NCBI RefSeq assembly: GCF_028830055.1
Contig: NZ_CP101655.1
Span: 2,123,951-2,187,950 of the forward strand
Origin: Pseudomonas serboccidentalis
GTDB lineage: Bacteria > Pseudomonadota > Gammaproteobacteria > Pseudomonadales > Pseudomonadaceae
Reading direction: 5' to 3'
Length of the DNA: 64,000 bases
The position numbers were made by a program, and so were the translations under genes. The notes beneath the pieces were generated by a model. The model was given only the letters and a program-made list of their open reading frames with translations. It searched no databases and had not been told where the DNA came from. Each line of letters opens with the position of its first letter. The stretch's first letter is position 1. Below, piece by piece: positions 17,166 through 25,303 of this stretch.

Positions 17166-18325
17166 ACGTTGCGCCCGGCCAGCATGCCAGTGAATGCGCC
17201 GGCTACGGAGATTGCGGCTGTGATCAGCAGCGGTGCTGTCCAGCCACCGGTCCAGTCGTGCAGTTGGCCCAGCAGCAAGGGGCCTGCGGCTGCCATCAGG
17301 TAGCCGACGCACTGCGCCATTCCTGAAAGTGCCGCCGTGTCACCGGCATTTTTTGTGCGCAAGCCGATGAAGGTCAGGCCGAGCATCATGCTGGCACCAG
17401 AGCCGAAGCCCAGGAACGCGGCCCACAACATGGCGTAGTCTGGCGCGTAAATGAGCCCGATCAGGGATGAGGCGGTTAACAGGCTGACGGTAGCGGCTGC
17501 CAGTTTCTGGTCTTTGAGACGGCGAAGCGTGGCCGCCAGAATCAAGCCGGGAATGGCCGTGGTCAGTTGAAGCGTGCCGTGTACCGTGCCTGCTTGCACC
17601 GGGGATATGCCATGGTCCATCAGAATAGTCGGCAGCCAGCCGACGGCGACATAAAAAGGCATCGCGTTCAGCCCCATGAACAGTGTGACCTGCCATGCCA
17701 GCGGCGAACGCCAGACGGCCACGGTTGGCGCTTGTTTCAAACCGGACAGATTTAGGTGTTCGTGTTTTTTCAACTGCGGCAGCCACACCACCAGCGCCAA
17801 CAACGGGGCTGCGACCAACAAACTCAGGGCAATCGGCCATCCCCATGATTGGGTCAGCGGAATTATTACGGCTGAACCGACAGCGCCCGCTGCGCCCATC
17901 GTGATGGAATAAGCACCGGTCATGGACGCCATTTTCGTCGAGAAGTCGCGTTTGATAAGGCCGGGCAGCAGCACGTTGCCCAGGGCGATCCCAGTGCCTA
18001 TCAATATCGTACCGGCGTACAACGCCCACGCGCTGCCTGCGGAGCGGAGCAGGATGCCCGCTGAAATGACCAACAGTGCACCGAAAAGCGTGCGCTCGAT
18101 GCCGAACCTGCGGGCGACCGATGCGCTGAGCGGGGAGAAGGCTGCAAAGGCAAGTAATGGCAGTGAAGTAAGCAGGCCTAGAGCTGAGGCGCTCAAACCA
18201 AAATCATTCTGGATCAGCGGCAAAACGGGCGCGATGCTGGTAAAGGGAACGCGCAGGTTCACGGCGATAAGCAGAATGCCTGCGACGAGCGCGATGGCAT
18301 GCCACTTGTTTTTTGTATCTGACAT
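17078..18325 (-). CDS. nimT: CynX/NimT family MFS exporter
   Basis: A 415-residue 12-helix MFS protein: ILLIAVNLRVPFTSIAPVLPLI, LGLLTSLPLLAFAAFSPLSA.VARRFGIERTL, and GNVLLPGLIKRDF are signatures of the CynX/NimT group (cyanate and 2-nitroimidazole transporters). ATG at 18325 follows AGGA; an earlier start would add an atypical leader. It faces an AraC gene with cupin N-terminus, the same layout as nimT-nimR (yeaN-yeaM) of E. coli, where the pair gives nitroimidazole resistance. The symbol rests on family plus layout. Its 3' end overlaps the LysR gene. Confidence 0.75.
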   Translation of the reverse strand: MSDTKNKWHAIALVAGILLIAVNLRVPFTSIAPVLPLIQNDFGLSASALGLLTSLPLLAFAAFSPLSASVARRFGIERTLFGALLVISAGILLRSAGSAWALYAGTILIGTGIALGNVLLPGLIKRDFSTKMASMTGAYSITMGAAGAVGSAVIIPLTQSWGWPIALSLLVAAPLLALVVWLPQLKKHEHLNLSGLKQAPTVAVWRSPLAWQVTLFMGLNAMPFYVAVGWLPTILMDHGISPVQAGTVHGTLQLTTAIPGLILAATLRRLKDQKLAAATVSLLTASSLIGLIYAPDYAMLWAAFLGFGSGASMMLGLTFIGLRTKNAGDTAALSGMAQCVGYLMAAAGPLLLGQLHDWTGGWTAPLLITAAISVAGAFTGMLAGRNVQLEPAESSSRTSPAIQSANALTAGDRKR

Positions 18326-18375
18326 ATTCTTTATCTGTCCTCTTAAAAGAAGACAACTGTAGAGAACTTCAGAAC

Positions 18376-18398
18376 TGTCTAATATAGATATCAAGACA
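18376..18398. promoter_or_regulatory. Candidate NimR operator
   Basis: TGTCT and AGACA separated by 13 AT-rich bases lie between the divergent nimT-like and nimR-like genes, 16 bases before the regulator start. An inverted repeat here suits autoregulation and control of the exporter. I cannot compare it to the known E. coli site. Confidence 0.35.
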
Positions 18399-18413
18399 CC
18401 TGATAACTAAATT

Positions 18414-19208
18414 ATGCCAAGCTCAAAAAATGTCGTTTCCTCGCCGGAAGATTTCGATTCAGACCTTTTCGCCCAGGCAGCGATTGCCCTCAAGGTTGCG
18501 CCTGACCTCAATGATTCGGGTGCCCGTCCGCATGATCATCGCAAAGGCCAGCTGATCCTGTCTTTGCATGGCGCAGTGAGCTGTGAGGTGCAAAATGCAC
18601 TCTGGCTTGTCCCTCCCCAGCACGCCGTATGGATCCCGGGCGGCATGCCGCACAGTTGCCGAGTGACCGAAAACGCCCGGACCTGCTTTCTGTTCGTTGA
18701 GCCCGGTGCGGCAGCCATGCCTGAAGAATGCTGCACGGTTGCCCTTACGCCCCTTGTTCGGGAGATGATCCTGCATCTCGCTGAACAGGAACCTGCTTAC
18801 GATTCCGAGGGCAAGACAGCGCGGCTGGTTGCAGTGCTGCTTGAGCAGCTTTCCGATGCTCCGCTGAAAGAGCTGCATTTGCCGATATCAGACCACCCCA
18901 AGATCAAACAAATCGCGGATACGCTTTTCTCCGATCCAGGCGACCGAACCACGTTGCGCGAGTGGGCCACTCGGCTTGCAACCAGTGAACGAACGCTGGC
19001 CAGGCTTGTAGAAAGCACGACCGGGCTGAGCTTCGGACGCTGGCGTCAACAATTGCATTTGATGATCGCACTGAGTCATTTGGCGGAGGGGGTATCCGTG
19101 CAACGTGTGGCGGGCATCCTGGGATATGACTCTGTTAATGCATTCATCACGATGTTCAAGAAAGCACTGGGTAAACCGCCTACTCAGTATTTTTCCTCTC
19201 TGCGCTAG
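18414..19208 (+). CDS. nimR: AraC family regulator with cupin domain, NimR-like
   Basis: A 264-residue regulator. Residues 30-110 are a cupin (HDHRKGQLILSLHGAVSCEV, VPPQHAVWIPGGMPHSCRV), and residues 165-264 hold the two HTH of AraC type (TTLREWATRLATSERTLARLVESTTGLSFGRWRQQ, VSVQRVAGILGYDSVNAFITMFKKALGKPPTQYF). This architecture is that of NimR/YeaM and related repressors of neighbouring exporters. It is divergent from the NimT-like gene by 88 bases and presumably controls it. The ligand is unknown here. Confidence 0.75.
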   Translation: MPSSKNVVSSPEDFDSDLFAQAAIALKVAPDLNDSGARPHDHRKGQLILSLHGAVSCEVQNALWLVPPQHAVWIPGGMPHSCRVTENARTCFLFVEPGAAAMPEECCTVALTPLVREMILHLAEQEPAYDSEGKTARLVAVLLEQLSDAPLKELHLPISDHPKIKQIADTLFSDPGDRTTLREWATRLATSERTLARLVESTTGLSFGRWRQQLHLMIALSHLAEGVSVQRVAGILGYDSVNAFITMFKKALGKPPTQYFSSLR

Positions 19209-19256
19209 TGCTCTGCTGGCTGATACAAAGCGCCGAGGCTGTAGAACGATCTGTCT

Positions 19257-19310
19257 GCTATTGGCCGATAGCTGTCGCTCCTGACCGTCCGCATTCGGCC
19301 AGAATCTGAC
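19257..19310. repeat. Dispersed non-coding repeat, copy B
   Basis: TGCTATTGGCCGATAGCTGTCG followed by CCGCATTCGGCCAGAATCTG is a double unit of the same family as 13241-13266, in the 255-base gap between nimR and the GntR gene. I see no gene in the gap; the AT-rich end at 19425-19455 is the likely promoter region of the GntR gene. Confidence 0.5.
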
Positions 19311-19463
19311 ATTGCCGGCGAAAACCCGCATGTCTATGAGAGGGGCAGTGGGGCAGCCATTCGTCAGCAGGACGAAAAGCCCCTCCTTGACAGGCAACTT
19401 ATCTGGGCAAATACTCGGCGCAAGATTCATATAGATGACTAGATAATAAGGTGAATAAAGTCG

Positions 19464-20195
19464 ATGAATTCTTTATCCAGTGATGCCCGACTGCCGCTGT
19501 ACCAACGCCTGCGTGACCAATTGGCTGAGCAGATCGCCAATAATCGCTGGCGTCCGGGGGAGGCGATCCCTACTGAAGCGGCGCTGTCTGCGGAATACCA
19601 ACTGTCCACCGGTACGGTGCGCAAAGCTATTGATGCGTTGGTCAGTGAGGGCATTCTGGAGCGTCAGCAAGGGCGAGGGACGTTCATTCGCCGGGCGCAG
19701 TTTCAATCCTCATTGTTCCGTTTCTTCCGATTCCAGACTGTTTCCGGTGAGCGCCAGGTCCCTGAGAGTCGCATCCTCTCGATCGAGCCCGTTGCTGCAC
19801 CTTCGGCCGTAGCGCAAGCGCTGGGGTTGCCCGCTGATGCGCCGGTCATTCGTATTGTCCGTGTGCGTCTGCTCGATGTTAAGCCGGTGCTCGCCGAAGA
19901 AATCTGGTTGCCCCGCCAGCGGTTTCAGGCGCTGCTGGAGATCGACCTCAGTCGCGAAGGGCCGCTGCTGTATCCGATCTACGAAGAAGTGTGCGGACAG
20001 GTTGTTGCATCGGCCGAAGAAACGCTGACCGCTGAATCGGTGAATGACGTGCATGCCCGATTGCTGCAGGTAGCGGTCAACAGTCCGGTGATCGTGATCG
20101 AGCGTTTGGCCCGCGATTACGCGGGTAGCCCGCTGGAATGGCGTCGCTCGCGCGGCCATGCGGAGCACTTCCGCTACAGCGTGGATATTCGCTGA
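19464..20195 (+). CDS. GntR family regulator, HutC type with UTRA domain
   Basis: A 243-residue repressor. Residues 10-75 are the GntR winged helix (LPLYQRLRDQLAEQIANNRW, LSAEYQLSTGTVRKAIDALVSEGILERQQGRGTFI); residues 95-240 are the UTRA ligand domain (ILSIEPVAAPSAVAQALGLPADAPVIRIVRVRL, IVIERLARDYAGSPLEWRRSRG). It opens a same-strand group with an MFS transporter, an amidohydrolase and a GntP symporter, so it most likely represses them and responds to their substrate. AAGGTG precedes the ATG. Confidence 0.9.
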   Translation: MNSLSSDARLPLYQRLRDQLAEQIANNRWRPGEAIPTEAALSAEYQLSTGTVRKAIDALVSEGILERQQGRGTFIRRAQFQSSLFRFFRFQTVSGERQVPESRILSIEPVAAPSAVAQALGLPADAPVIRIVRVRLLDVKPVLAEEIWLPRQRFQALLEIDLSREGPLLYPIYEEVCGQVVASAEETLTAESVNDVHARLLQVAVNSPVIVIERLARDYAGSPLEWRRSRGHAEHFRYSVDIR

Positions 20196-20328
20196 CGCCT
20201 GCCTGCGTAGCGGAGCGTTCTGCGGCGGCTAGATCGCCGCCCGATTTCTGTTTGTTTGCCAAAGCTGACCCTGTCGCGGTGCGGTTGGCTGTCGGCTGCC
20301 TTGCGTAACACCTATAAGGATAAGAATC

Positions 20329-21618
20329 ATGTTCAGCTGGTATCGCCAAGTCACTCCTCGGGAGCGCAAAACGTTTTGGGCCTGCTTCGGCGGATGGTCG
20401 CTCGACGCGTTGGAAGTACAAATGTTCGGTCTGGCGATTCCGGCGCTGATCGCCGCGTTCGCGCTGACAAAGGGTGATGCCGGATTGATCAGCGGCGTTA
20501 CCCTCGTCACCTCGGCACTCGGTGGCTGGGTGGGTGGGACGTTGTCTGACCGCTATGGCCGTGTGCGCACGTTGCAGTTGATGATTTTGTGGTTCTCGTT
20601 CTTCACCTTTCTCTCGGCCTTCGTCACGGGCTTCAATCAGCTGTTGGTGGTCAAAGCGCTGCAGGGTTTCGGGATTGGCGGGGAGTGGGCGGCCGGCGCG
20701 GTGCTGATGGCCGAGACAATCAATCCGCACTATCGCGGCAAGGTCATGGGCACTGTGCAAAGTGCCTGGGCGGTGGGTTGGGGCCTGGCGGTCGGGGTGT
20801 TCACGCTGATCTACACCTGGGTGCCACAGGACATGGCCTGGCGTGTGATGTTCCTTGTCGGGTTGCTGCCGTCGTTCCTGATCATCTGGGTGCGTCGTAA
20901 CGTTGAGGAGCCGGACAGCTTCCAGCGTCTGCAAAAAGACAACGCCATCCCGCAGAGTTTCTTCAAGTCGCTCGCCGGCATTTTTCGCCCGGAACTGATT
21001 CGCGTGACCCTGTTTGGGGGGCTACTGGGACTGGGCGCGCACGGTGGCTATCACGCGGTAATGACCTGGTTGCCGACCTTCCTCAAAACCGAGCGCAATC
21101 TGTCTGTGCTGAACTCGGGCGGCTATCTGGCGGTGATCATCATCGCCTTCTGGTGTGGTTGTGTGGCCAGCGGCTATTTGATCGATCGCATTGGCCGTCG
21201 TAAAAACATTGTGCTGTTTGCCTTGTGCTGCGTGGTCACGGTGCAGTGCTACGTATTTTTGCCGCTGACCAATACGCAGATGCTGTTCCTGGGGTTCCCG
21301 TTGGGGTTCTTCGCCGCCGGTATTCCGGCCAGTCTGGGAGCGCTCTTCACCGAACTTTACCCTGCCGATGTACGCGGCGCCGGCGTTGGCTTTTGCTACA
21401 ACTTTGGCCGGGTGCTGTCCGCTGTATTTCCATTCCTGGTCGGGCACATGAGTGACTCCATGTCGCTGGGTTCGGCGATTGGTATCGATGCAGGGATCGC
21501 CTACGGCGTGGCGGTGCTTGCCGCACTTTGCCTGCCTGAAACCCGGGGCAGGGACCTTGAAGCCAATGCCACCTCCGTTTCGGCCGGTATCAACGGCAAT
21601 CAACGCGCTCGGGCGTGA
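20329..21618 (+). CDS. MFS transporter, metabolite:proton symporter type
   Basis: A 429-residue MFS protein with 12 hydrophobic segments. WSLDALEVQMFGLAIPAL, GGWVGGTLSDRYGRVRTLQ, LQGFGIGGEWAAGAVLMAE and the C-terminal LYPADVRGAGVGFCYNFGR place it in the sugar- or aromatic-acid-type symporter branch (AAHS/SHS-like). AAGGA precedes ATG 20329. It lies 134 bases after the GntR gene and 29 bases before the amidohydrolase, so it probably imports the compound the hydrolase acts on. Confidence 0.85.
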   Translation: MFSWYRQVTPRERKTFWACFGGWSLDALEVQMFGLAIPALIAAFALTKGDAGLISGVTLVTSALGGWVGGTLSDRYGRVRTLQLMILWFSFFTFLSAFVTGFNQLLVVKALQGFGIGGEWAAGAVLMAETINPHYRGKVMGTVQSAWAVGWGLAVGVFTLIYTWVPQDMAWRVMFLVGLLPSFLIIWVRRNVEEPDSFQRLQKDNAIPQSFFKSLAGIFRPELIRVTLFGGLLGLGAHGGYHAVMTWLPTFLKTERNLSVLNSGGYLAVIIIAFWCGCVASGYLIDRIGRRKNIVLFALCCVVTVQCYVFLPLTNTQMLFLGFPLGFFAAGIPASLGALFTELYPADVRGAGVGFCYNFGRVLSAVFPFLVGHMSDSMSLGSAIGIDAGIAYGVAVLAALCLPETRGRDLEANATSVSAGINGNQRARA

Positions 21619-21646
21619 TGATCCTAACCTTCAGTAGATAAAACCC

Positions 21647-22477
21647 ATGTCAGATACCCGCTCCAAGTCGATCACCGGCATCGACTCCCATGCCCATGTG
21701 TTCGACCGTGATCTGCATCTGATCGGTGCACGGCGCTACACCCCTGAGTACGACGCCACGCTTGGCCAGTACCTTGAGCATTTGCAAACGCATGGTCTGA
21801 GTCACGGTGTATTGGTGCAACCCAGTTTCCTTGGCACCGACAATAGCTACCTGTTGGCGGCGTTGAAGCAAGCGCCGCAGCAGTTGCGCGGTGTGGTGGT
21901 GCTGGAGCCAAGCGTCAGACGTTCTACCTTGAATGACATGGCTCGAGTGGGCGTGGTCGGCGTGCGCTTGAACCTGATCGGCAAGGCGTTACCTGATTTT
22001 CGTGACAGTGCCTGGCAAGGGTTTTTCAGCGATATCGCTGATCTCGACTGGCATGTCGAGTTGCACCGGGAAGTCAAGGATCTGCCGGGCCTGATCCAGC
22101 AATTGACGCCGTTCGGCGTGAAGTTGGTGATCGATCACTTTGGGCGGCCGGACGCGAATGCGGGGATCGATCAGCCCGGGTTTGGCGAGTTGCTTGAGGC
22201 CGGATCTAAAAGTCCGATCTGGATCAAGGTATCGGGAATCTATCGTTTGGGAGGTACGCCACAACAGAACATTGATTTCGCTCGAAGGGCATTACCGTTG
22301 CTGGAACAAAGCTTCGGCCTGCATCAGTTGGTATGGGGCAGTGACTGGCCGCATACGCAGCATGAGCAAAGCATCGGTTTCGCCACCGTCGTCGACCAGT
22401 TGCAAGCCTTGGAACTTTCGGCGCAAGCCAGCGACTCGCTGCTGGTGCAAGCGCCTCGAAGGTTATTCGGTTTTTAA
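21647..22477 (+). CDS. Amidohydrolase-2 family protein, dicarboxylate lactonase-like
   Basis: A 276-residue TIM-barrel hydrolase. TGIDSHAHVFDRDLHLIGARRYTPEYDA carries the HxH motif, and LVIDHFGRPDA, WIKVSGIYR and LVWGSDWPHT supply the other conserved metal or catalytic residues. The R-Y-T-P segment is typical of 2-pyrone-4,6-dicarboxylate lactonase relatives and of sugar-lactone hydrolases. With two different carboxylate-type transporters around it, a role in opening a lactone of an aromatic or sugar acid is reasonable; the substrate is not determined. Confidence 0.85.
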   Translation: MSDTRSKSITGIDSHAHVFDRDLHLIGARRYTPEYDATLGQYLEHLQTHGLSHGVLVQPSFLGTDNSYLLAALKQAPQQLRGVVVLEPSVRRSTLNDMARVGVVGVRLNLIGKALPDFRDSAWQGFFSDIADLDWHVELHREVKDLPGLIQQLTPFGVKLVIDHFGRPDANAGIDQPGFGELLEAGSKSPIWIKVSGIYRLGGTPQQNIDFARRALPLLEQSFGLHQLVWGSDWPHTQHEQSIGFATVVDQLQALELSAQASDSLLVQAPRRLFGF

Positions 22478-22567
22478 AAAGTCGAACGCTGAAACTCATC
22501 CGTTGCAGATGCCATTCATTTCACCCACTTACAAGAATTTGGGCACCAGCCCAACCGAGAACCTTTC

Positions 22568-23944
22568 ATGACTCCCTTAGATATAGATCTGTTACTGACC
22601 GCATTGATCAGCGTCCTGGTGCTGGTAGCGCTGATCGTCTCGCGCCTCAAAATGCACCCGCTGCTGGCTTTGCTGGTAGTTTCCGTCGGCGTAGGCTTTG
22701 CAACCGGTATGGAGCCAGATGGCATCGTCTCCCACTTGGTCACCGGCGCCGGCAAGACACTGGGGGCAGTGGGGGTGGTCATCGCGCTGGGGGCGATGCT
22801 CGGCAAAATTCTTGCTGACGCCGGCGTCACCGAGCAGATTGCTGCGGTCATCCTCAAGCGCACATCGGATCGGATGATTCCGTGGGCGATGATGATGGTC
22901 GCGTTTGTGATTGGCATTCCGATGTTTTTCGAGGTCGGCCTGGTGATCATGCTGCCGCTGATCTTCAGCGTGGCGCGCAAACTGGAAAGTCAGGCGCGCT
23001 TCAAGGGTTCAGCGTATGTCTATGTCGGTGTTCCGGTGATTGCCGCACTGGCCGCCATGCACGGTATGGTCCCGCCGCACCCTGGCCCGTTGACTGCCAT
23101 CGCCGCGCTGAAAACCTCGGTCGGGCCGACCATGCTCTATGGTTTCCTGGCGGCTATCCCGGCCATGATTTTAGGCGGCCCACTGTATGGCGCATTCATT
23201 TCCCCGCGCATGAGCACTCGGCCAGATCAGGTGTTGCTGGATCAGTTCACCTTGGCTGAAAAAACCGACGATAAACCAAGCCCCAGCGTATACCTTGGCG
23301 TGCTGGCAGCCTTGCTGCCGGCGATCCTGATGCTGATCCATGCCGTCGCCGAGATGGTATTGGCCAAGGACAATGCGCTGCTGAAAATGGCCGGTTTCCT
23401 CGGCAATCCGCTGATAGCGATGCTGCTGGGCGTGCTGTTCGCCGGGGCCAGTCTGGTACTCGCGCGCGGCGGCGATGCGGGGCAATTGCGAGAATCGCTG
23501 GGCAAGAGCCTCAAGCCAATCGCCTCGATCATCATGATCATCGCCGGCGGCGGTGCCTTTCAGGAACTGCTGACCAGCGCCAAGGTGGGCGATGCGATTG
23601 TGCACCTGACTCAGCAGTCGGCGTTCCCTCCGCTGATCCTCGGTTGGTTGATCGCCATGTTGCTTTCGGTATCTACCGGTTCCGCCACGGTAGGTATCGT
23701 GGGGGCTGCCGGCTTGCTGGCGCCGCTTGCCGGTGCTGATCCCAGCCTCAACCTGCCGCTGCTGGCCTTGTCAATTGGCTGCGGCTCGCTGTTCTTTAAC
23801 TACGCCAACCATGCAGGTTTCTGGATGGTGAAGGAATCCTTTGGCATGACGATGGGCGAAGCCACCAAGACTATTTCGGTGGTGCAATCGATCGTCGCCG
23901 TAGTCGGTTTGATTGTGGTGTTGCTGTTGAACGTGGTCGTGTAA
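22568..23944 (+). CDS. GntP family gluconate/organic acid:H+ symporter
   Basis: A 458-residue membrane protein of the GntP family: LVVSVGVGFATGMEPDGIV, GAMLGKILADAGVTEQIA, FVIGIPMFFEVGLVIMLPLIF, AALAAMHGMVPPHPGPLTAI and the C-terminal GCGSLFFNYANHAGFWMVKE are family signatures. Length is normal. Members import gluconate, glycerate or related hydroxyacids. It ends the GntR-led operon; with an MFS symporter in the same operon the two may bring in different forms, such as lactone and acid, of one compound. Confidence 0.9.
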   Translation: MTPLDIDLLLTALISVLVLVALIVSRLKMHPLLALLVVSVGVGFATGMEPDGIVSHLVTGAGKTLGAVGVVIALGAMLGKILADAGVTEQIAAVILKRTSDRMIPWAMMMVAFVIGIPMFFEVGLVIMLPLIFSVARKLESQARFKGSAYVYVGVPVIAALAAMHGMVPPHPGPLTAIAALKTSVGPTMLYGFLAAIPAMILGGPLYGAFISPRMSTRPDQVLLDQFTLAEKTDDKPSPSVYLGVLAALLPAILMLIHAVAEMVLAKDNALLKMAGFLGNPLIAMLLGVLFAGASLVLARGGDAGQLRESLGKSLKPIASIIMIIAGGGAFQELLTSAKVGDAIVHLTQQSAFPPLILGWLIAMLLSVSTGSATVGIVGAAGLLAPLAGADPSLNLPLLALSIGCGSLFFNYANHAGFWMVKESFGMTMGEATKTISVVQSIVAVVGLIVVLLLNVVV

Positions 23945-23952
23945 TGACCTGA

Positions 23953-23976
23953 GGCGGCGTCAATCAGGACGCCGCC
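23953..23976 (+). terminator. Hairpin after the GntP gene
   Basis: GGCGGCGT and ACGCCGCC form an 8-base perfect stem with an 8-base loop, 9 bases after the stop codon. There is no T run, so termination may be weak or need Rho. Confidence 0.5.
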
Positions 23977-24051
23977 ATCTGTGAACCCCCTTATTGGCCG
24001 TCGATCAGGTGCGGCAGTTGCAGCGGATTGGACTCGCGCAGTACCTCACCT

Positions 24052-24111
24052 ACCGCTTTTGGCCGAATGAAGGCGGTCGTGAGCGGCAGCTATTGGCAGA
24101 AAGTTGCCTGT
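24052..24111. repeat. Dispersed non-coding repeat, copy C
   Basis: ACCGCTTTTGGCCGAATGAAG and GGCAGCTATTGGCAGAAAG form a double unit of the repeat family. It sits in the 571-base gap 23945-24515, between the core operon and the tRNA-Ser fragment, and marks the left border of the island region. Otherwise the gap holds only the two hairpins and the tRNA fragment. Confidence 0.5.
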
Positions 24112-24240
24112 TGAAGACAGCCACATCTCACATCATGTCAAGGTCGAACAAGTGATGCCGGAAGAGTAGGGTTGCGGAAATGACCGAAAAGATGCGGAAA
24201 CGATCAAGAAAGGGATGGCCAAGAGATGCGAGTTTCAGAA

Positions 24241-24274
24241 ACGACAAAGCCCTGAATAATCAGGGCTTTGTCGT
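24241..24274 (-). terminator. Hairpin downstream of the tRNA-Ser fragment
   Basis: ACGACAAAGCCCTG and CAGGGCTTTGTCGT form a perfect 14-base stem around AATAAT. On the minus strand it follows the 3' end of the tRNA-Ser fragment by eight bases, as a tRNA gene terminator would. Confidence 0.7.
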
Positions 24275-24282
24275 ACATAAGA

Positions 24283-24342
24283 TGGCGGAGGCGATGGGAT
24301 TCGAACTCATGGACCTGTTACAGTCGACGGTTTTCAAGACCT
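24283..24342 (-). other. 3' fragment of a tRNA-Ser(TGA) gene, attachment scar
   Basis: Read on the minus strand, GGTCTTGAAAACCG (anticodon loop with TGA), a variable arm, AGTTCGAATCCCATCG and the end CGCCTCCGCCA form the 3' part of a tRNA-Ser from the anticodon arm to CCA, about 60 bases. The 5' half (acceptor, D arm) is absent; AT-rich unrelated DNA stands in its place. The T stem is imperfect. This is the 3' att copy left by an element that used tRNA-Ser; the element should extend to higher coordinates. Confidence 0.75.
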
Positions 24343-24515
24343 TTAATAATTCGACTAATTTCAATGAGTTATGAGCCGCAGTGTTCCGCTTTGATTGCCT
24401 GCAATGTTCCTCAGAACGGCCGCAACGGGCAAAAGAGGTCGTTCACGGGAGGCAGCTATCGACGCACAGCAGTAATCTGAACCGCATTGATCTAAAGCAA
24501 TGCCTCCTGCCCATC

Positions 24516-24884
24516 CTAAAATCGTGATGGCAGTTCATTTCCGGCCTGGGCATCCGAAAAGACCTCATCTGGATCTGCCTGACACCAATATCTGAAAAGT
24601 AGGCGAGGCTCGATATTTCCGAAAAATTGATCCACGATTCTCTCGGGGCGCACGACCCATTTAGGTTCTGGCCATTGCTGGGCTAAAACACCTAATGGTT
24701 TGCCAGATGAATAAACAACCCAAGTGGCCTTGCCTCCACTGATACGAGGTAGGTAGTCCATATCTTGTATCACTTCGATCAAGGTGCGCAGTGTTGCTGA
24801 TTGATCGAGTGTGACCGATATTGCATGACTTTCCAGATCATCTCCCGCATGAACGCTATCTCGATCAATGGCAACTACCAACAT
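24516..24884 (-). CDS. Hypothetical protein
   Basis: A 122-residue soluble protein starting at an ATG with AAAAGGAG at ideal distance, so it is probably real. The sequence begins MLVVAIDRDSVHAGDDLESH and contains LIEVIQDMDYLPRISGGKATWVV; I recognise no family. No signal peptide or membrane segment. It is the first gene inside the tRNA-Ser scar and points back at it. Gene content around it is that of a genomic island; function cannot be inferred. Confidence 0.65.
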   Translation of the reverse strand: MLVVAIDRDSVHAGDDLESHAISVTLDQSATLRTLIEVIQDMDYLPRISGGKATWVVYSSGKPLGVLAQQWPEPKWVVRPERIVDQFFGNIEPRLLFRYWCQADPDEVFSDAQAGNELPSRF

Positions 24885-24957
24885 GACTGCTCCTTTTAGT
24901 GGTGTGCTTTCACCAGATCGATCAGCGTAGAGACATCAGCGGCTAACTGTCGAGTGC

Positions 24958-25035
24958 GCTTCTAGCCGAAACCTGCCGTACCAAGCTACCGTTTTCGGCC
25001 AGAAGCGGACATCCGGGAACGACTGCTTCCGGCCA
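24958..25035. repeat. Dispersed non-coding repeat, copy D
   Basis: GCTTCTAGCCGAAACCTGCC, then TTTTCGGCCAGAAGCGGACA and GACTGCTTCCGGCCA give three linked units of the repeat family. The last unit ends at the possible start codon of the small gene at 25037, so the repeat may have landed just upstream of, or in, the island operon. Confidence 0.6.
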
Positions 25036-25036
25036 A

Positions 25037-25279
25037 ATGCAGCCACACAGCCTTAACGACGCAACGGTCGCGGCTATTGAGAAAGCGGAAGTAGCGATTT
25101 CGCACCGCCCCGGGTCCGAATCGGTCGCTGCATTCGATCGCGCGGTACAGGTCGTCTCGGACGAGTTCTTGGTGATCATGAGGGCTGCGTCCTCGATTGG
25201 CAGAACACGGGCCGTAGGCGCTGACTCACTGGTAGGCTGTCTCGAGAAAATCGACGCGCTAGAATGTCATTTAACGTAG
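25037..25279 (+). CDS. Small hypothetical protein ahead of the radical SAM operon
   Basis: An 80-residue frame beginning MQPHSLNDATVAAIEKAEVA and predicted to be mostly helical (FDRAVQVVSDEFLVIMRAA, LVGCLEKIDALECHLT). It ends 24 bases before the radical SAM gene, on the same strand. Its start codon touches repeat D and has no good ribosome-binding site, so it could be the remaining C-terminal part of a longer gene interrupted by the repeat. Codon use fits a coding sequence. Function unknown; a possible small partner of the downstream system. Confidence 0.5.
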   Translation: MQPHSLNDATVAAIEKAEVAISHRPGSESVAAFDRAVQVVSDEFLVIMRAASSIGRTRAVGADSLVGCLEKIDALECHLT

Positions 25280-25303
25280 AACCGCTTACGGTGACAAAGT
25301 CTT

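Noticed and set aside
24180..24374. 64-residue plus-strand frame
   Set aside because: It runs through the tRNA-Ser fragment and a 14-base terminator stem, so it is not a gene.
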